Source of the DNA: Fischerella muscicola SAG 1427-1 = PCC 73103
GTDB taxonomy: Bacteria; Cyanobacteriota; Cyanobacteriia; Cyanobacteriales; Nostocaceae
Direction: 5' to 3'
Assembly: GCF_000317245.1 (NCBI RefSeq)
Contig: NZ_AJLJ01000375.1
Location: forward strand, 1 to 64,000
Length of the DNA stretch: 64,000 bases
The notes beneath the pieces are model-generated. The model made no database searches. It saw only the letters and a list, made by a program, of their open reading frames with translations, and had not been told where the DNA came from. How positions within the stretch are numbered: position 1 is the stretch's first letter; the number at the start of each line of letters is the position of its first letter. Below are positions 17,010 to 25,871 of the stretch, piece by piece. The position numbers and the translations under genes are program-made.

Positions 17010-17720
17010 ATGAACCATACTAATTATTCAGTTTTTATACGCTTATTATATAGGTTGCCTTGTTACATTTTAGGATTAGTTTTATTTAGCTTAATTTTAC
17101 TAGCTATTAGTGCATTTATACCTAGAAAATGGCATTATTACTTACCAACTGATTGTGACATGCAAATTTGTGTTTCCAACACAGGTGTTCATTTTAATAT
17201 TATAGTGCCAACAAAAAATAATTTTTTTGATTGGCACAAGTTTTTTTCGATCAGCAAAGTCGATATAGACCCGGCTCCAGATTATAATTATTTAAGTTTT
17301 GGCTGGGGAGACAAAGATTTTTATATGTTAACTCCTTCTTTGTCTGATTTAAAATTTTCTACTACTTTGAAAGCACTATTCATACCTACCTCTTCTGTAA
17401 TGTATGTTAAAGGCTATCAAGTAATCCCAACTGATTTAGAAGTTAAATGTGTCCGAGTCAGCAAAAATGATTATTCACGATTAATGGAATATATCCAAGG
17501 AAGCTTTCAACTAGATATAAAAGGAAAAACAGTCCGCTTAGGTAACGGTCACACTGTCAATGCTGGTTTTTATGCAGCAGTTGGCAGCTACTCAATTTTG
17601 AGAAATTGTAATTCTTGGACAGCATCTGGTTTGAGAAGGGCTAATATTAACACTCCTCTTTGGGACGGGCTTTCAACTGCGATTATATTCCACCTCAAAA
17701 ATAGCTGCAATTTGGAATAA
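17010..17720 (+). CDS. DUF2459-family protein, membrane-anchored
   Basis: The product has 236 residues. One N-terminal hydrophobic segment lies at about 15-36. A DUF2459-like domain follows: VSNTGVHFNIIVP, SFGWGDKDFYMLTPSLSDLK, VMYVKGY, YSILRNCNSWTASGLRRA and TPLWDG. The NxWT/Cys/His pattern suggests a papain-like or transglutaminase-like fold, but no activity is established. It is transcribed alone, with a convergent-free flank on each side. AT content is higher than in its neighbours. Confidence 0.75.
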   Translation: MNHTNYSVFIRLLYRLPCYILGLVLFSLILLAISAFIPRKWHYYLPTDCDMQICVSNTGVHFNIIVPTKNNFFDWHKFFSISKVDIDPAPDYNYLSFGWGDKDFYMLTPSLSDLKFSTTLKALFIPTSSVMYVKGYQVIPTDLEVKCVRVSKNDYSRLMEYIQGSFQLDIKGKTVRLGNGHTVNAGFYAAVGSYSILRNCNSWTASGLRRANINTPLWDGLSTAIIFHLKNSCNLE

Positions 17721-18312
17721 AAAGGCAAAAGTAAGAAGTTAATTGTTAAACTTTCTTCTTATCTTTTACCTTTAATTTGAGGCTAACCTTGATTGTGTTG
17801 GCAAAGTGGTGAAAAACCACTTACTCATAATTGTAATAATAAATGCATAAAACATGTATAATAATTTATCTATATAAATGATTGCATTGAAAAGATGCTT
17901 AGATAAGTTATAAAAATAAGAGTTAATGACAGCAAAAAAATAAAAATATCAAATTAAGCTTATCCTAAAGATAAATTATGAGAGCGATTCTCCAAAGGAG
18001 ACGCTACGCGATCGCACAACTAGGGCAAGCACTGACGACTTGAATGCAGAGATCCAAAGCGATCGCATCTTTTTAGCTGGTATCACAACTAAATTTAATA
18101 CTAATTCCTCCATCAGTTATACACGTTAATCAGAAATTACCCCCATTAGTTAGAGGAGTAATAAACTTTAAACTCTTAGGATAAATTGGGAACATCTAAA
18201 ACAATCAAAACTTAGTATTGCAGACTTAAATATAAAATCAGTTCCCTATTCTAGCCTACGGCAACAGCGAAGCCGTATATTTGTTTTCGGTCAAGAGGGG
18301 GTGAGAAAAACT
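17721..18312. other. Intergenic region with a shared palindromic word and a 5' hairpin
   Basis: At 17986-18010 a 25-base segment containing the palindrome TCTCCAAAGGAGA and GACGCTACGCG is identical (reverse complement) to part of the repeat cluster near 31253-31282. At 18257-18277 a hairpin TACGGC/GCCGTA with a 9-base loop lies about 35 bases before the phosphoribosyltransferase start and could be in its leader. The rest is AT-rich without recognisable features. Confidence 0.5.
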
Positions 18313-18978
18313 ATGGTATTCAAAGACCGAACTACAGCAGGGCGATTATTAGCTGCACAACTAACAGCCTATGCTACTCGAAAAGATGCAATTGTATTGG
18401 CATTACCACGTGGTGGCGTACCTGTTGCTTTTGAAGTTGCTCGCAGAATCCATGCTCCACTGGACGTTTTTCTTGTTCGCAAACTGGGTGTACCTGGACA
18501 TGAAGAGTTGGCAATGGGAGCAATTGCTTCTGGTGGGTTGCGAGTACTCAATGATGGAGTGGTTCAAATGTTTGATCTGTCTCAAGATGTAATTGACCGG
18601 GTTGCTGCTAAAGAACAACGAGAACTGGAAAGACGGGAGCATCTTTATCGAGATGACCGCCCTGTTCCAATTCTGCGTGAACACACTGTGATTTTAGTCG
18701 ATGATGGTCTAGCAACAGGCACAACAATGCGGGCTGCGGTGATGGCATTGCTGCAACAGCAACCTGCTCGTCTTGTAGTTGCCGTACCAGTCTCATCACC
18801 TGAAGCCTGTCAGGAGATCCAACTATTAGTAGATGAAATTGTGTGCCTAGAAACACCTGATCCTTTTTATAGTGTTGGTCTTTGGTATCAAGACTTCCCG
18901 CAGACAAGCGATGCAGAGGTTCGCGATTTACTTAAACGGGCTAGCGGCAACAATCAACAGTCAATGGTCAGTAGTTAA
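18313..18978 (+). CDS. Phosphoribosyltransferase-domain protein
   Basis: This type-I PRTase-fold protein has about 221 residues: MVFKDRTTAGRLLAAQL, ALPRGGVPVAFEVA, and the PRPP-binding loop ILVDDGLATGTTMRAAV. ATG at 18313 is preferred; a GTG at 18301 in frame would add four residues but sits too close to its purine run. The substrate is unknown. It begins a five-gene unit and lies five bases before an erythromycin-esterase-like gene. The same two domains are known fused in one polypeptide in mycobacteria, so they probably act together. Confidence 0.85.
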   Translation: MVFKDRTTAGRLLAAQLTAYATRKDAIVLALPRGGVPVAFEVARRIHAPLDVFLVRKLGVPGHEELAMGAIASGGLRVLNDGVVQMFDLSQDVIDRVAAKEQRELERREHLYRDDRPVPILREHTVILVDDGLATGTTMRAAVMALLQQQPARLVVAVPVSSPEACQEIQLLVDEIVCLETPDPFYSVGLWYQDFPQTSDAEVRDLLKRASGNNQQSMVSS

Positions 18979-18983
18979 AGGCT

Positions 18984-20330
18984 ATGCCAGACGCAATCAA
19001 GAAAAAAGTAGCTGAAACAGTGCGTGAATTTGCACATCCATTGATGGGTAGAAGCGAAGATTACGATCCATTGATGGATTTGATTGGCAATGCGCGCTTT
19101 GTACTCATTGGTGAAGCTTCTCACGGAACTCAAGAGTTCTATAACCAAAGGAGTTTGATTACCAAAAGGCTAATTGAAGAGAAAGGCTTTACGGCAGTGG
19201 TAGTGGAGGCGGACTGGCCTGATGCCTACCGAGTCAACCGCTATGTGCGGGGAGTAGATGACGATCCGACACCGACAGAAGCACTTTCGAGTTTTCAACG
19301 CTTCCCACTGTGGATGTGGCGTAACACAGATGTGTTGAATTTTGTTGGTTGGTTGCGTCAACACAATGATTCTCTACCTGAGAATGCAACCAAAATTGGT
19401 TTTTATGGGCTTGATCTTTACAGTCTGTATTCATCAATGGCAGAAGTCTTGAGTTACCTGGATAAACATGATCCGGAGGCAGCCAAACGCGCTCACCAGC
19501 GCTACTCTTGCTTTGAACAATTTGAAGAAGATACTCAAGCTTACGGATATGCTGCCAGTGTGGGACTTAGTAAGTCCTGTGAAGAAGAGGTAGTCAGCCA
19601 ACTTTTGGAACTGCAACGTCGGACTGCTGAGTGTGCCAAGCAGGACGGTCGAGTAGTAGAGGATGAGTTTTTCTACGTCCAACAAAATGCTCGACTGGTG
19701 AAAAATGCCGAGGAATATTATCGCTCAATGTTTCGTGAGCGAGTATCTTCGTGGAATTTACGCGATCGCCATATGGCAGAAACTTTAGATCAACTTGTTG
19801 CTCATCTTGATCAGCAAGGAGGACGAACCAAAGTCATTGTTTGGGCGCACAATTCCCATTTAGGCGATGCACGAGCAACGGATATGGCACAAATGGGTGA
19901 ATTGAATGTCGGTCAACTAGTCCGGGAACGTTATGGTAATGATACTGTGCTGATTGGTTTTACTACTTACACAGGCACAGTTACTGCTGCTACAAACTGG
20001 GATGAACCTGCTCAACTCAAGCTAGTTCGTCCTGCATTACCAGGAAGTTACGAGGATATATTTCATCACATAAATCTGTCTCAATTTTTATTGAACTTAC
20101 GGGAGAATAATCCGGCCATTGTTGTTCTGCAACAGCCTCGATTGCAGCGAGCTATTGGCGTAATTTACCGACCGGAAACTGAACGTGCTAGTCATTACTT
20201 CTATACTCGGCTTCCTAACCAATTTGATGCCGTAATTCACATTGATGATACCAGAGGAGTAGAGCCGTTAGACCGGATGGCTACTCAGGAAACGAGGGAA
20301 GTACCAGAAACATTTCCTTCTGCTTTGTAG
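18984..20330 (+). CDS. Erythromycin-esterase family protein
   Basis: The 448-residue product shows the family signature LIGEASHGTQEFYNQR (about 41-56), VVVEADWPDAYRVN (about 72-85), GFYGLDLYSLYSSM and VIVWAHNSHLGDARATD. The conserved Glu and His residues of these motifs form the active site of Ere enzymes. Chromosomal homologues of this length are widespread and there is no evidence that this one acts on macrolides. It starts five bases after the phosphoribosyltransferase stop, so translation may be coupled. The likely setting is general or dormancy stress. Confidence 0.88.
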   Translation: MPDAIKKKVAETVREFAHPLMGRSEDYDPLMDLIGNARFVLIGEASHGTQEFYNQRSLITKRLIEEKGFTAVVVEADWPDAYRVNRYVRGVDDDPTPTEALSSFQRFPLWMWRNTDVLNFVGWLRQHNDSLPENATKIGFYGLDLYSLYSSMAEVLSYLDKHDPEAAKRAHQRYSCFEQFEEDTQAYGYAASVGLSKSCEEEVVSQLLELQRRTAECAKQDGRVVEDEFFYVQQNARLVKNAEEYYRSMFRERVSSWNLRDRHMAETLDQLVAHLDQQGGRTKVIVWAHNSHLGDARATDMAQMGELNVGQLVRERYGNDTVLIGFTTYTGTVTAATNWDEPAQLKLVRPALPGSYEDIFHHINLSQFLLNLRENNPAIVVLQQPRLQRAIGVIYRPETERASHYFYTRLPNQFDAVIHIDDTRGVEPLDRMATQETREVPETFPSAL

Positions 20331-20369
20331 TGGAAATGAAATTAATTAGAAGCTCTTAAACCTAATATT

Positions 20370-20828
20370 ATGCATCTTCACAGTCCTGCATTTTTTACTG
20401 GAAACACCATTCCATTTCAATACACCTGCGATGGTGATAATCTTTCTCCTCCCCTCAGTTGGGATAGTCCACCAAATGCTACTGTCAGTTACGCCCTGAT
20501 TGTTGAAGACCCTGATGCACCGAAGGAAACCTTTACCCACTGGGTTGTTTATAATATACCAGCTAGTATTGAGTATTTATCTGAAGGTGTTGTCAATCAT
20601 TCCACATTACCTGACGGCGGTATGCAGGGGAAAAATGATTTTGGTCAATTGGGATTTGGCGGCCCTTGTCCACCTAGTGGCACTCATCGTTACTTCTTCA
20701 AACTCTATGCGCTGGATCAAACGCTAGATTTGTCACCCGGAGCTAGTAAAGTAGATGTTTTAGCAGCCATAGAAGGTCATGTTCTGGAGGCTGCCGAGTT
20801 AATGGGACGCTATGCTAGGCAGAGCTAG
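20370..20828 (+). CDS. PEBP (YbhB/YbcL, Raf-kinase-inhibitor-like) protein
   Basis: This 152-residue protein has both PEBP signatures: VEDPDAPKETFTHWVVYNIP (about 46-65) and GPCPPSGTHRYFFKLYALD (about 98-116), which form the anion-binding pocket. It starts MHLHSPAFFTGNTIPFQYTC with no signal peptide. The bacterial function is not settled. It follows the esterase-like gene by 39 bases in the same orientation and is inferred to be in the same operon. Confidence 0.9.
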   Translation: MHLHSPAFFTGNTIPFQYTCDGDNLSPPLSWDSPPNATVSYALIVEDPDAPKETFTHWVVYNIPASIEYLSEGVVNHSTLPDGGMQGKNDFGQLGFGGPCPPSGTHRYFFKLYALDQTLDLSPGASKVDVLAAIEGHVLEAAELMGRYARQS

Positions 20829-20956
20829 CTCAAGCTTTTGCAATCTTGTTGGGTAAAGGGTTAAGGGCAACTGGTAAAGGAAAATTATATTCTTTTCACC
20901 CAGCTCTGTTTCGCAAGAAATTTATTGTCCAACCATATTTGCATAGGAGAGTAATA

Positions 20957-22879
20957 ATGGCTACCTTTGAACAATTGCTAGCATGGCATGAGTTGGCACA
21001 ACAATTGCGGGTTGATAGTATTCGTGCCACCACATCTGCTGGATCGGGTCATCCCACCTCCTCTATGTCTGCTGCGGATCTGATGGCAGTACTGCTTGCC
21101 AAGTATCTCCGTTACGACTTCAGCAATCCGCACAATCCTAATAACGACCACCTCGTTTTCTCAAAAGGACACGCAGCACCACTGTTGTATGCAATGTATC
21201 GCGCAGCAGGAGTAATTGACGATCGCGAGTTGATGTCCCTCCGCAAGTTTGGCAGTCGCTTAGAAGGGCATCCAACTCCAGTACTGCCTTGGGTAGAAGT
21301 AGCAACGGGTTCACTAGGACAGGGGCTGCCAATCGCTGTTGGTATTGCTTTAGCTGGCGAATATTTAGACAAGCTGCCTTACCATACTTGGGTGTTGTTA
21401 GGGGATAGTGAAATGGCAGAAGGTTCCATCTGGGAAGCCTTTGAACATGCAAATCACTACAAACTGGCAAATTTGATTGCGATCATTGATGTCAATCGCT
21501 TGGGGCAGCGAGGCCAAACAATGTTAGGTTGGAATACTCAAGTGTACTGCGATCGCGCTAAGGCTTTTGGTTGGAAGGCAATTGAAATCGACGGTCATAA
21601 TTTAGAAGAAATTGACCAAGCATATTCAGTAGCCATAAATAACCTCGACAGTCCTACAGTCATTGTGGCTCGGACAAAGAAGGGCAAGGGGGTTGCAGAT
21701 TTAGAAGATCTTGGCGGTTGGCATGGTAAAGCATTGAAACCCGATGATGCGAAGGCAGCGATCGCCGAGTTGGGTGGTGTTAGCGAAGCTCCTCTGAAAG
21801 AGGCACGTCATATCACTATTCAGGTGGAAAAGCCTGACTTGCAACTTCAAACAACTGCAACAGGACAGGCTCAAACTCTCCAACTTCCGGTCTACCAAGA
21901 AGGTGATTCAGTGGCAACTCGTAAAGCTTATGGGGATGCCTTGAAAGCTTTAGGAGCATCCAGACCAGATGTGGTTGCTTTAGATGGCGAAGTCAGTAAC
22001 TCTACCTACGCTGAAGAGTTTGCCAAGGCTTTTCCTGATCGCTACTTTGAGATGTACATTGCTGAACAAGAATTGGTTGCCGCAGCTGTGGGTTTGCAAG
22101 TGCGTCAGTATAAACCCTTTGCTTCTACTTTTGCAGCGTTCTTAAGTCGGGCTTACGATTTTGTCCGTATGGCTGCCATCTCTCGCGCCAATATCAAACT
22201 AGTTGGTTCCCATGCGGGAGTCTCGATTGGTCAGGATGGCCCTTCTCAAATGGCATTGGAAGATTTGGCTGCTTTGCGAGCAGTCTGGAGCAGCACTGTG
22301 CTGTACCCTTGTGATGCTAACCAAACTACCAAACTGGTTGCTGAAATGGTAGATCGTGATGGTGTTGTCTATTTGCGGACAACGCGGGAAAGCACACCTG
22401 TTCTCTATGAGGCTGATGAAGATTTTTCAATTGGTGGCAGCAAGGTCATCCGCAGTTCTGATGGTGATCAAGCAGCAGTGATTGCAGCAGGTATTACGGT
22501 ACATGAAGCACTCAAAGCATATGATCGCTTGAAGCAGGAAGGCATTATTATACGTATAATAGATGCTTACTCAGTCAAGCCAATTGATACTGCAACCCTA
22601 CATCAAGCAGCCCGTGATACTGCTGGCAAACTAGTCGTAGTAGAAGACCATTGGAGTGAAGGTGGACTAGGTGCTGCTGTTCTCGATGCTTTTGTAGGTA
22701 TAGGTACTGCTCCTGCCTATGGTGAATTGGCACTCAACCTTGTCAAGCTGGCAGTGCAGGATATGCCAGGATCAGGGACTCCCGAAGAACTACTTCATGC
22801 AGCAAACATTGACGCAGATGCTATTGTCAAGGCAGTGCGGTCGCTAGTGAAGCAGGCAGCTTGGATGCCAACAGAATAA
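20957..22879 (+). CDS. Transketolase (short, animal-type)
   Basis: The product has 640 residues, with ATG at 20957 and ribosome site TAGGAG at 20944-20949. The thiamine-diphosphate site is seen in GSLGQGLPIAVG and GDSEMAEGSIWEAFEHANHY (about 140-165). The pyrimidine-binding domain has EVSNSTYAEEFA and AEQELVAAAVGL (about 375-410), and the C-terminal domain ends at 640. It transfers two-carbon ketol units in the pentose-phosphate pathway. The length and sequence style are those of the short transketolase group rather than the roughly 670-residue Calvin-cycle enzyme. It is therefore probably a second, specialised copy within this stress-like cluster. Confidence 0.85.
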   Translation: MATFEQLLAWHELAQQLRVDSIRATTSAGSGHPTSSMSAADLMAVLLAKYLRYDFSNPHNPNNDHLVFSKGHAAPLLYAMYRAAGVIDDRELMSLRKFGSRLEGHPTPVLPWVEVATGSLGQGLPIAVGIALAGEYLDKLPYHTWVLLGDSEMAEGSIWEAFEHANHYKLANLIAIIDVNRLGQRGQTMLGWNTQVYCDRAKAFGWKAIEIDGHNLEEIDQAYSVAINNLDSPTVIVARTKKGKGVADLEDLGGWHGKALKPDDAKAAIAELGGVSEAPLKEARHITIQVEKPDLQLQTTATGQAQTLQLPVYQEGDSVATRKAYGDALKALGASRPDVVALDGEVSNSTYAEEFAKAFPDRYFEMYIAEQELVAAAVGLQVRQYKPFASTFAAFLSRAYDFVRMAAISRANIKLVGSHAGVSIGQDGPSQMALEDLAALRAVWSSTVLYPCDANQTTKLVAEMVDRDGVVYLRTTRESTPVLYEADEDFSIGGSKVIRSSDGDQAAVIAAGITVHEALKAYDRLKQEGIIIRIIDAYSVKPIDTATLHQAARDTAGKLVVVEDHWSEGGLGAAVLDAFVGIGTAPAYGELALNLVKLAVQDMPGSGTPEELLHAANIDADAIVKAVRSLVKQAAWMPTE

Positions 22880-22932
22880 TATTTGTTCACATGAAAAGAA
22901 AATTTGCTGATTGCACAGGCAATCTGTAAAGT

Positions 22933-23274
22933 ATGGCAATAAAAGAACAGTTCAATAACTTTGATGAGCTACTATCTAGCTCAAATTCCCCGCTGTTAGT
23001 GGTTTTTTCTGCTCCTTGGTGTGATCCTTCTTATCTAATGGATTCTATTCTGGAGCAAGTGAATTCGCAAATGAAAGAACAACTCCAGATTGTCAAAATC
23101 GATAGTGAAAAATATCCTGATTTGGCGAATAAGTATCAAGTTCATGCTCTACCGTCAATGGTGTTTTTTAGGAATGGTCAGCTTGTAGAGCGAATTGAAG
23201 CAGAAAGAATTGAAGATTTAATGCCAGCAGAACACCTAATCCAACGTCTACAACCTTTAGTTCAGCAGCAGTAA
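22933..23274 (+). CDS. Thioredoxin-like protein with altered active site
   Basis: The 113-residue product has the thioredoxin fold: LLVVFSAPWCDPSYLMDSIL, IVKIDSEKYPDLANKYQV, and HALPSMVFFRNGQLV with the cis-proline. The usual WCGPC is replaced by WCDPS (Cys30, Ser33), so only the nucleophilic cysteine remains. It cannot act as a standard dithiol reductase and may be a monothiol partner, a binding protein or a chaperone. It is the last gene of the cluster, 53 bases after the transketolase gene. Confidence 0.85.
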   Translation: MAIKEQFNNFDELLSSSNSPLLVVFSAPWCDPSYLMDSILEQVNSQMKEQLQIVKIDSEKYPDLANKYQVHALPSMVFFRNGQLVERIEAERIEDLMPAEHLIQRLQPLVQQQ

Positions 23275-23295
23275 AACCAGAACCAATATTATCGA

Positions 23296-23745
23296 TTAAG
23301 CATCACTTGGTTTGTTAAATAACTCTAAAATCTGCCTGCAAAACTGCTTCAGCTTTTCACATACTTCTTCGGAAGGCTGGGTTGTACCTACAAAATTCCA
23401 ATTTTCTACCGTTGACATGCGCCATTGTTCACCCTTGTGGCTAAATCCTGCTGCTTCCACACCAATTGCCCGACGTACACTACTGACAGGATCTTGATAA
23501 AAACGGATTTGAATCAAGATACTACGACTACGCCATGATTTGCTGACTCCAGGAAAGTGAAAGCCAATATCAATAGAATCTGGATCAATTAACTCTCTGG
23601 TTTCTGGATCATTTGTCCACGGCTTAAGATCAGATCTAGCATCGGGAAACTCAAATTTAAATAAATTCACAACTGTCGCAATCTTGCTGGCGAATTCTAA
23701 GTTAGTTCCCATTTCTGCTGCATTCACGTAAACACCCACCTCCAA
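23296..23745 (-). CDS. Hypothetical protein, possibly 5'-truncated
   Basis: The frame from a TTG at 23745 gives 149 residues that I do not recognise: LEFASKIATVVNLFKFEFP, a basic/aromatic middle, and a helical end CEKLKQFCRQILELFNKP. The same frame stays open for 36 more codons upstream to a stop at 23851-23853 and reads like protein (GGFDFVASSINKHN). It offers no ATG, GTG or TTG there. The natural N-terminus may thus have been lost, or a rare start is used. It is convergent with the thioredoxin-like gene. Coding status is moderate. Confidence 0.55.
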   Translation of the reverse strand: MEVGVYVNAAEMGTNLEFASKIATVVNLFKFEFPDARSDLKPWTNDPETRELIDPDSIDIGFHFPGVSKSWRSRSILIQIRFYQDPVSSVRRAIGVEAAGFSHKGEQWRMSTVENWNFVGTTQPSEEVCEKLKQFCRQILELFNKPSDA

Positions 23746-24041
23746 GTTGTGTTTGTTAATGGACGATGCGACGAAATCAAAACCGCCAGAAGGCTCTTGA
23801 GATTGGAATTTCAGCCTACCAATATCTTTATATTTTTGGCAAATTCCAAATTACACTTTCGTGACAATGTTTATATGGTTTATATAGATTTCAGTTTGAG
23901 ATAGCATAATTTTTAAGTAATTATACTCAATATATTAAGATAAAAAAATAATTTCAGCAAAATCCCTTGTCAATCAGAACAAGATGTTACGCGCTCCGAT
24001 CTAAAATGACACTGTTAATCGGTAATACATAAGCTTAGTTT

Positions 24042-24509
24042 ATGGCGCGTCAACGCTCACTCTTGTCACTAGTCCTAGTTCTTTTAGCAACATTTCTGAT
24101 CAGCTGTGGTGGCCCGACTGTAGCCACAGCACCTCCAACTTATACGCCCACACAGATTGAGAAAATTCAGGGATACCTGCCTAAAATCGAAACTGTGCGC
24201 GATCGCTCTGACGAACTCAAAGGGCTGATCCAAAATAACAATTGGGTAAATGTTGGTAATTTTATCCACGGCCCGATGGCAGAAGCAAGGCTAAACATGA
24301 CTTACATCATTCCCAACCTTTTGCCTGAAGATCAACCAAAAGCACGTCAAGTAGCGAGAGATTTGTTTAATCATCTGGTTCAAATTGATCAAGCTACTGA
24401 ATCTGCTAATTCTTTTAAAGCTTTGAGTAACACCAAGGCTGCATTTGTAGATGTTGACAAATTCCTTGATTTGCTTCCAGAAGCAAGCACGTCAGCAGAA
24501 GCGAGTTAA
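24042..24509 (+). CDS. psbQ: Photosystem II extrinsic protein PsbQ (CyanoQ)
   Basis: The 155-residue lipoprotein starts MARQRSLLSLVLVLLATFLI with lipobox LISC at about 19-22, so the mature protein is lipid-anchored on the lumenal side. The four-helix-bundle region includes YLPKIETVRDRSDELKGLIQ, NNWVNVGNFIHGPMAEARL and AFVDVDKFLDLLPEAS, typical of CyanoQ. It stabilises the oxygen-evolving side of photosystem II. It is transcribed alone; a heptamer array follows its stop. Confidence 0.92.
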   Translation: MARQRSLLSLVLVLLATFLISCGGPTVATAPPTYTPTQIEKIQGYLPKIETVRDRSDELKGLIQNNNWVNVGNFIHGPMAEARLNMTYIIPNLLPEDQPKARQVARDLFNHLVQIDQATESANSFKALSNTKAAFVDVDKFLDLLPEASTSAEAS

Positions 24510-24518
24510 TTTTTAAGA

Positions 24519-24650
24519 TGGGGAATGGGCATAGGGCATGGGGCATAGGGCATGGGGATTGGGTATTGGTTATTCTCCCTTGTCTTCGCGCTCTCCCCAC
24601 ACTTCCCCCACTCCCCTCACTTCCCGATTCCCGATCCCTTCTTCAAAATC
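24519..24650. repeat. Heptamer-type repeats before the DAO-family gene
   Basis: Tandem GGGCATA/GGGCATG words at about 24525-24560 are followed by a C-rich CACTTCCCC and GATTCCC/GATCCC stretch. The two halves are loosely complementary (GGGGATTGGG versus TTCCCGATTCCC). The array runs up to the start codon of the next gene, which has no visible Shine-Dalgarno site. Confidence 0.6.
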
Positions 24651-25766
24651 ATGAATGTAGTTATTATTGGTTGTGGTGCAGTTGGAGCTGCGATCGCCTA
24701 TGAACTGAGTCTAGTCAAACAGTTAAAGATCACAGTCATAGACAAACAACCACCCGCTCAAGCTTCCACAGGGGCAGCTTTGGGTGTTTTAATGGGCATC
24801 ATCAGCCACAAAATCAAAGGAAAAGCTTGGCGGATGCGTCAGACTAGCATCCAACGCTACGAAAGCCTAATTCCAGAATTAGAGGAACTGACAAACCACA
24901 AGATTGCTTTTAACCGCCAAGGAATTCTCATGCTGTTGGCGAGAAATACAGATTCTTCTGTAGCAGATGAGGAAATCTCACAATGGCAAAAACTAACCGA
25001 AATTCGCCACACTCAAGGTTATCAGCTAGAAGTTTGGGATACTGCTAAATTACAAAATATCTGTCCACAGGTAGAAGATAAAAAGATTATTGGTGCTGTT
25101 TATTCTCCTCAAGATCGCCAATTAGACCCCACAGCCTTAACATTGGCTTTAGTTGCAGCTGCTCAAAAGAATGGTGTTACCTTTAAATTTGGTGTGAATG
25201 TTTTGGGCATAACTCCACCATCTCAGCAAGGGGATATTTGCCAGCAAGTCGAGACAACAGAAGGAAATTTGACAGCAGATTGGTTTGTAGTTGCTGCTGG
25301 GCTTGGCTCATCAGCATTATCGGCACAATTAAACCAGATGATTGACATTCGTCCTGTATTAGGGCAAGCTTTGCAACTCAGATTAGGACATGCTTTAGGT
25401 AATCCCGATTTTCAGCCAGTGATCACTGGTAATGATGTGCATATTGTTCCTGTTGGTGATGGAGATTACTGGGTAGGCGCAACAGTTGAGTTTCCCACAA
25501 ATGGTAGTCATGAGATATCACCCGACACAGAATTGCTTGAGTCTATCAAACAACAAGCGATCGCCTTCTGTCCAGATTTAGCAAAAGCCACCATTATCCG
25601 TACTTGGTCTGGTTTACGTCCCCGTCCCGAAGGACGCCCCGCCCCGATTATAGAAAAACTATCAGGCTTTAATAACATTCTGCTGGCTACCGGACATTAT
25701 CGCAATGGTATCTTACTTGCACCCGCAACAGCTGACGCGATTCGTGAGATGATTATTGCTAATTAG
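24651..25766 (+). CDS. FAD-dependent oxidoreductase, DAO/ThiO-like
   Basis: The product has 371 residues from ATG 24651. The N-terminal Rossmann FAD motif is VVIIGCGAVGAAIAYELS, followed by the DAO-family pattern QASTGAALGVLMG and the C-terminal RTWSGLRPRPEGRPAPII...LLATGHYRNGILLAP, which is typical of glycine-oxidase-like enzymes. The family oxidises amines or amino acids; the substrate is not known. A longer frame from 24552 runs through the repeat-derived leader and is rejected. It is preceded by psbQ but separated by the repeats, so a separate transcript is likely. Confidence 0.85.
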   Translation: MNVVIIGCGAVGAAIAYELSLVKQLKITVIDKQPPAQASTGAALGVLMGIISHKIKGKAWRMRQTSIQRYESLIPELEELTNHKIAFNRQGILMLLARNTDSSVADEEISQWQKLTEIRHTQGYQLEVWDTAKLQNICPQVEDKKIIGAVYSPQDRQLDPTALTLALVAAAQKNGVTFKFGVNVLGITPPSQQGDICQQVETTEGNLTADWFVVAAGLGSSALSAQLNQMIDIRPVLGQALQLRLGHALGNPDFQPVITGNDVHIVPVGDGDYWVGATVEFPTNGSHEISPDTELLESIKQQAIAFCPDLAKATIIRTWSGLRPRPEGRPAPIIEKLSGFNNILLATGHYRNGILLAPATADAIREMIIAN

Positions 25767-25773
25767 AAAAAAC

Positions 25774-25839
25774 ATAGGTTTGTAGTAAGCGCTTTAGCAC
25801 TTAAATATTCAAGGACTAAAGTCCTGACTACAAACCTAT
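25774..25839. repeat. Foldback element with cloverleaf potential
   Basis: Perfect 13-bp outer arms ATAGGTTTGTAGT (25774-25786) and their complement (25827-25839) enclose two further hairpins. These are AAGCGCTTTAGCACTT (25787-25802, one mismatch) and AGGACTAAAGTCCT (25812-25825). A T-rich run follows the right arm. The whole could fold as a three-way junction and act as a terminator for the upstream oxidoreductase gene. Elements of this look are common between cyanobacterial genes and resemble small non-autonomous mobile palindromes. Confidence 0.75.
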
Positions 25840-25871
25840 TTTTTATTTACGCCCTTGCATTTTTAATAAAA

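Noticed and set aside
24552..24650. N-terminal extension of the DAO-family protein
   Set aside because: Translates heptamer and C-rich repeat DNA; the FAD-binding start at 24651 fits the family.
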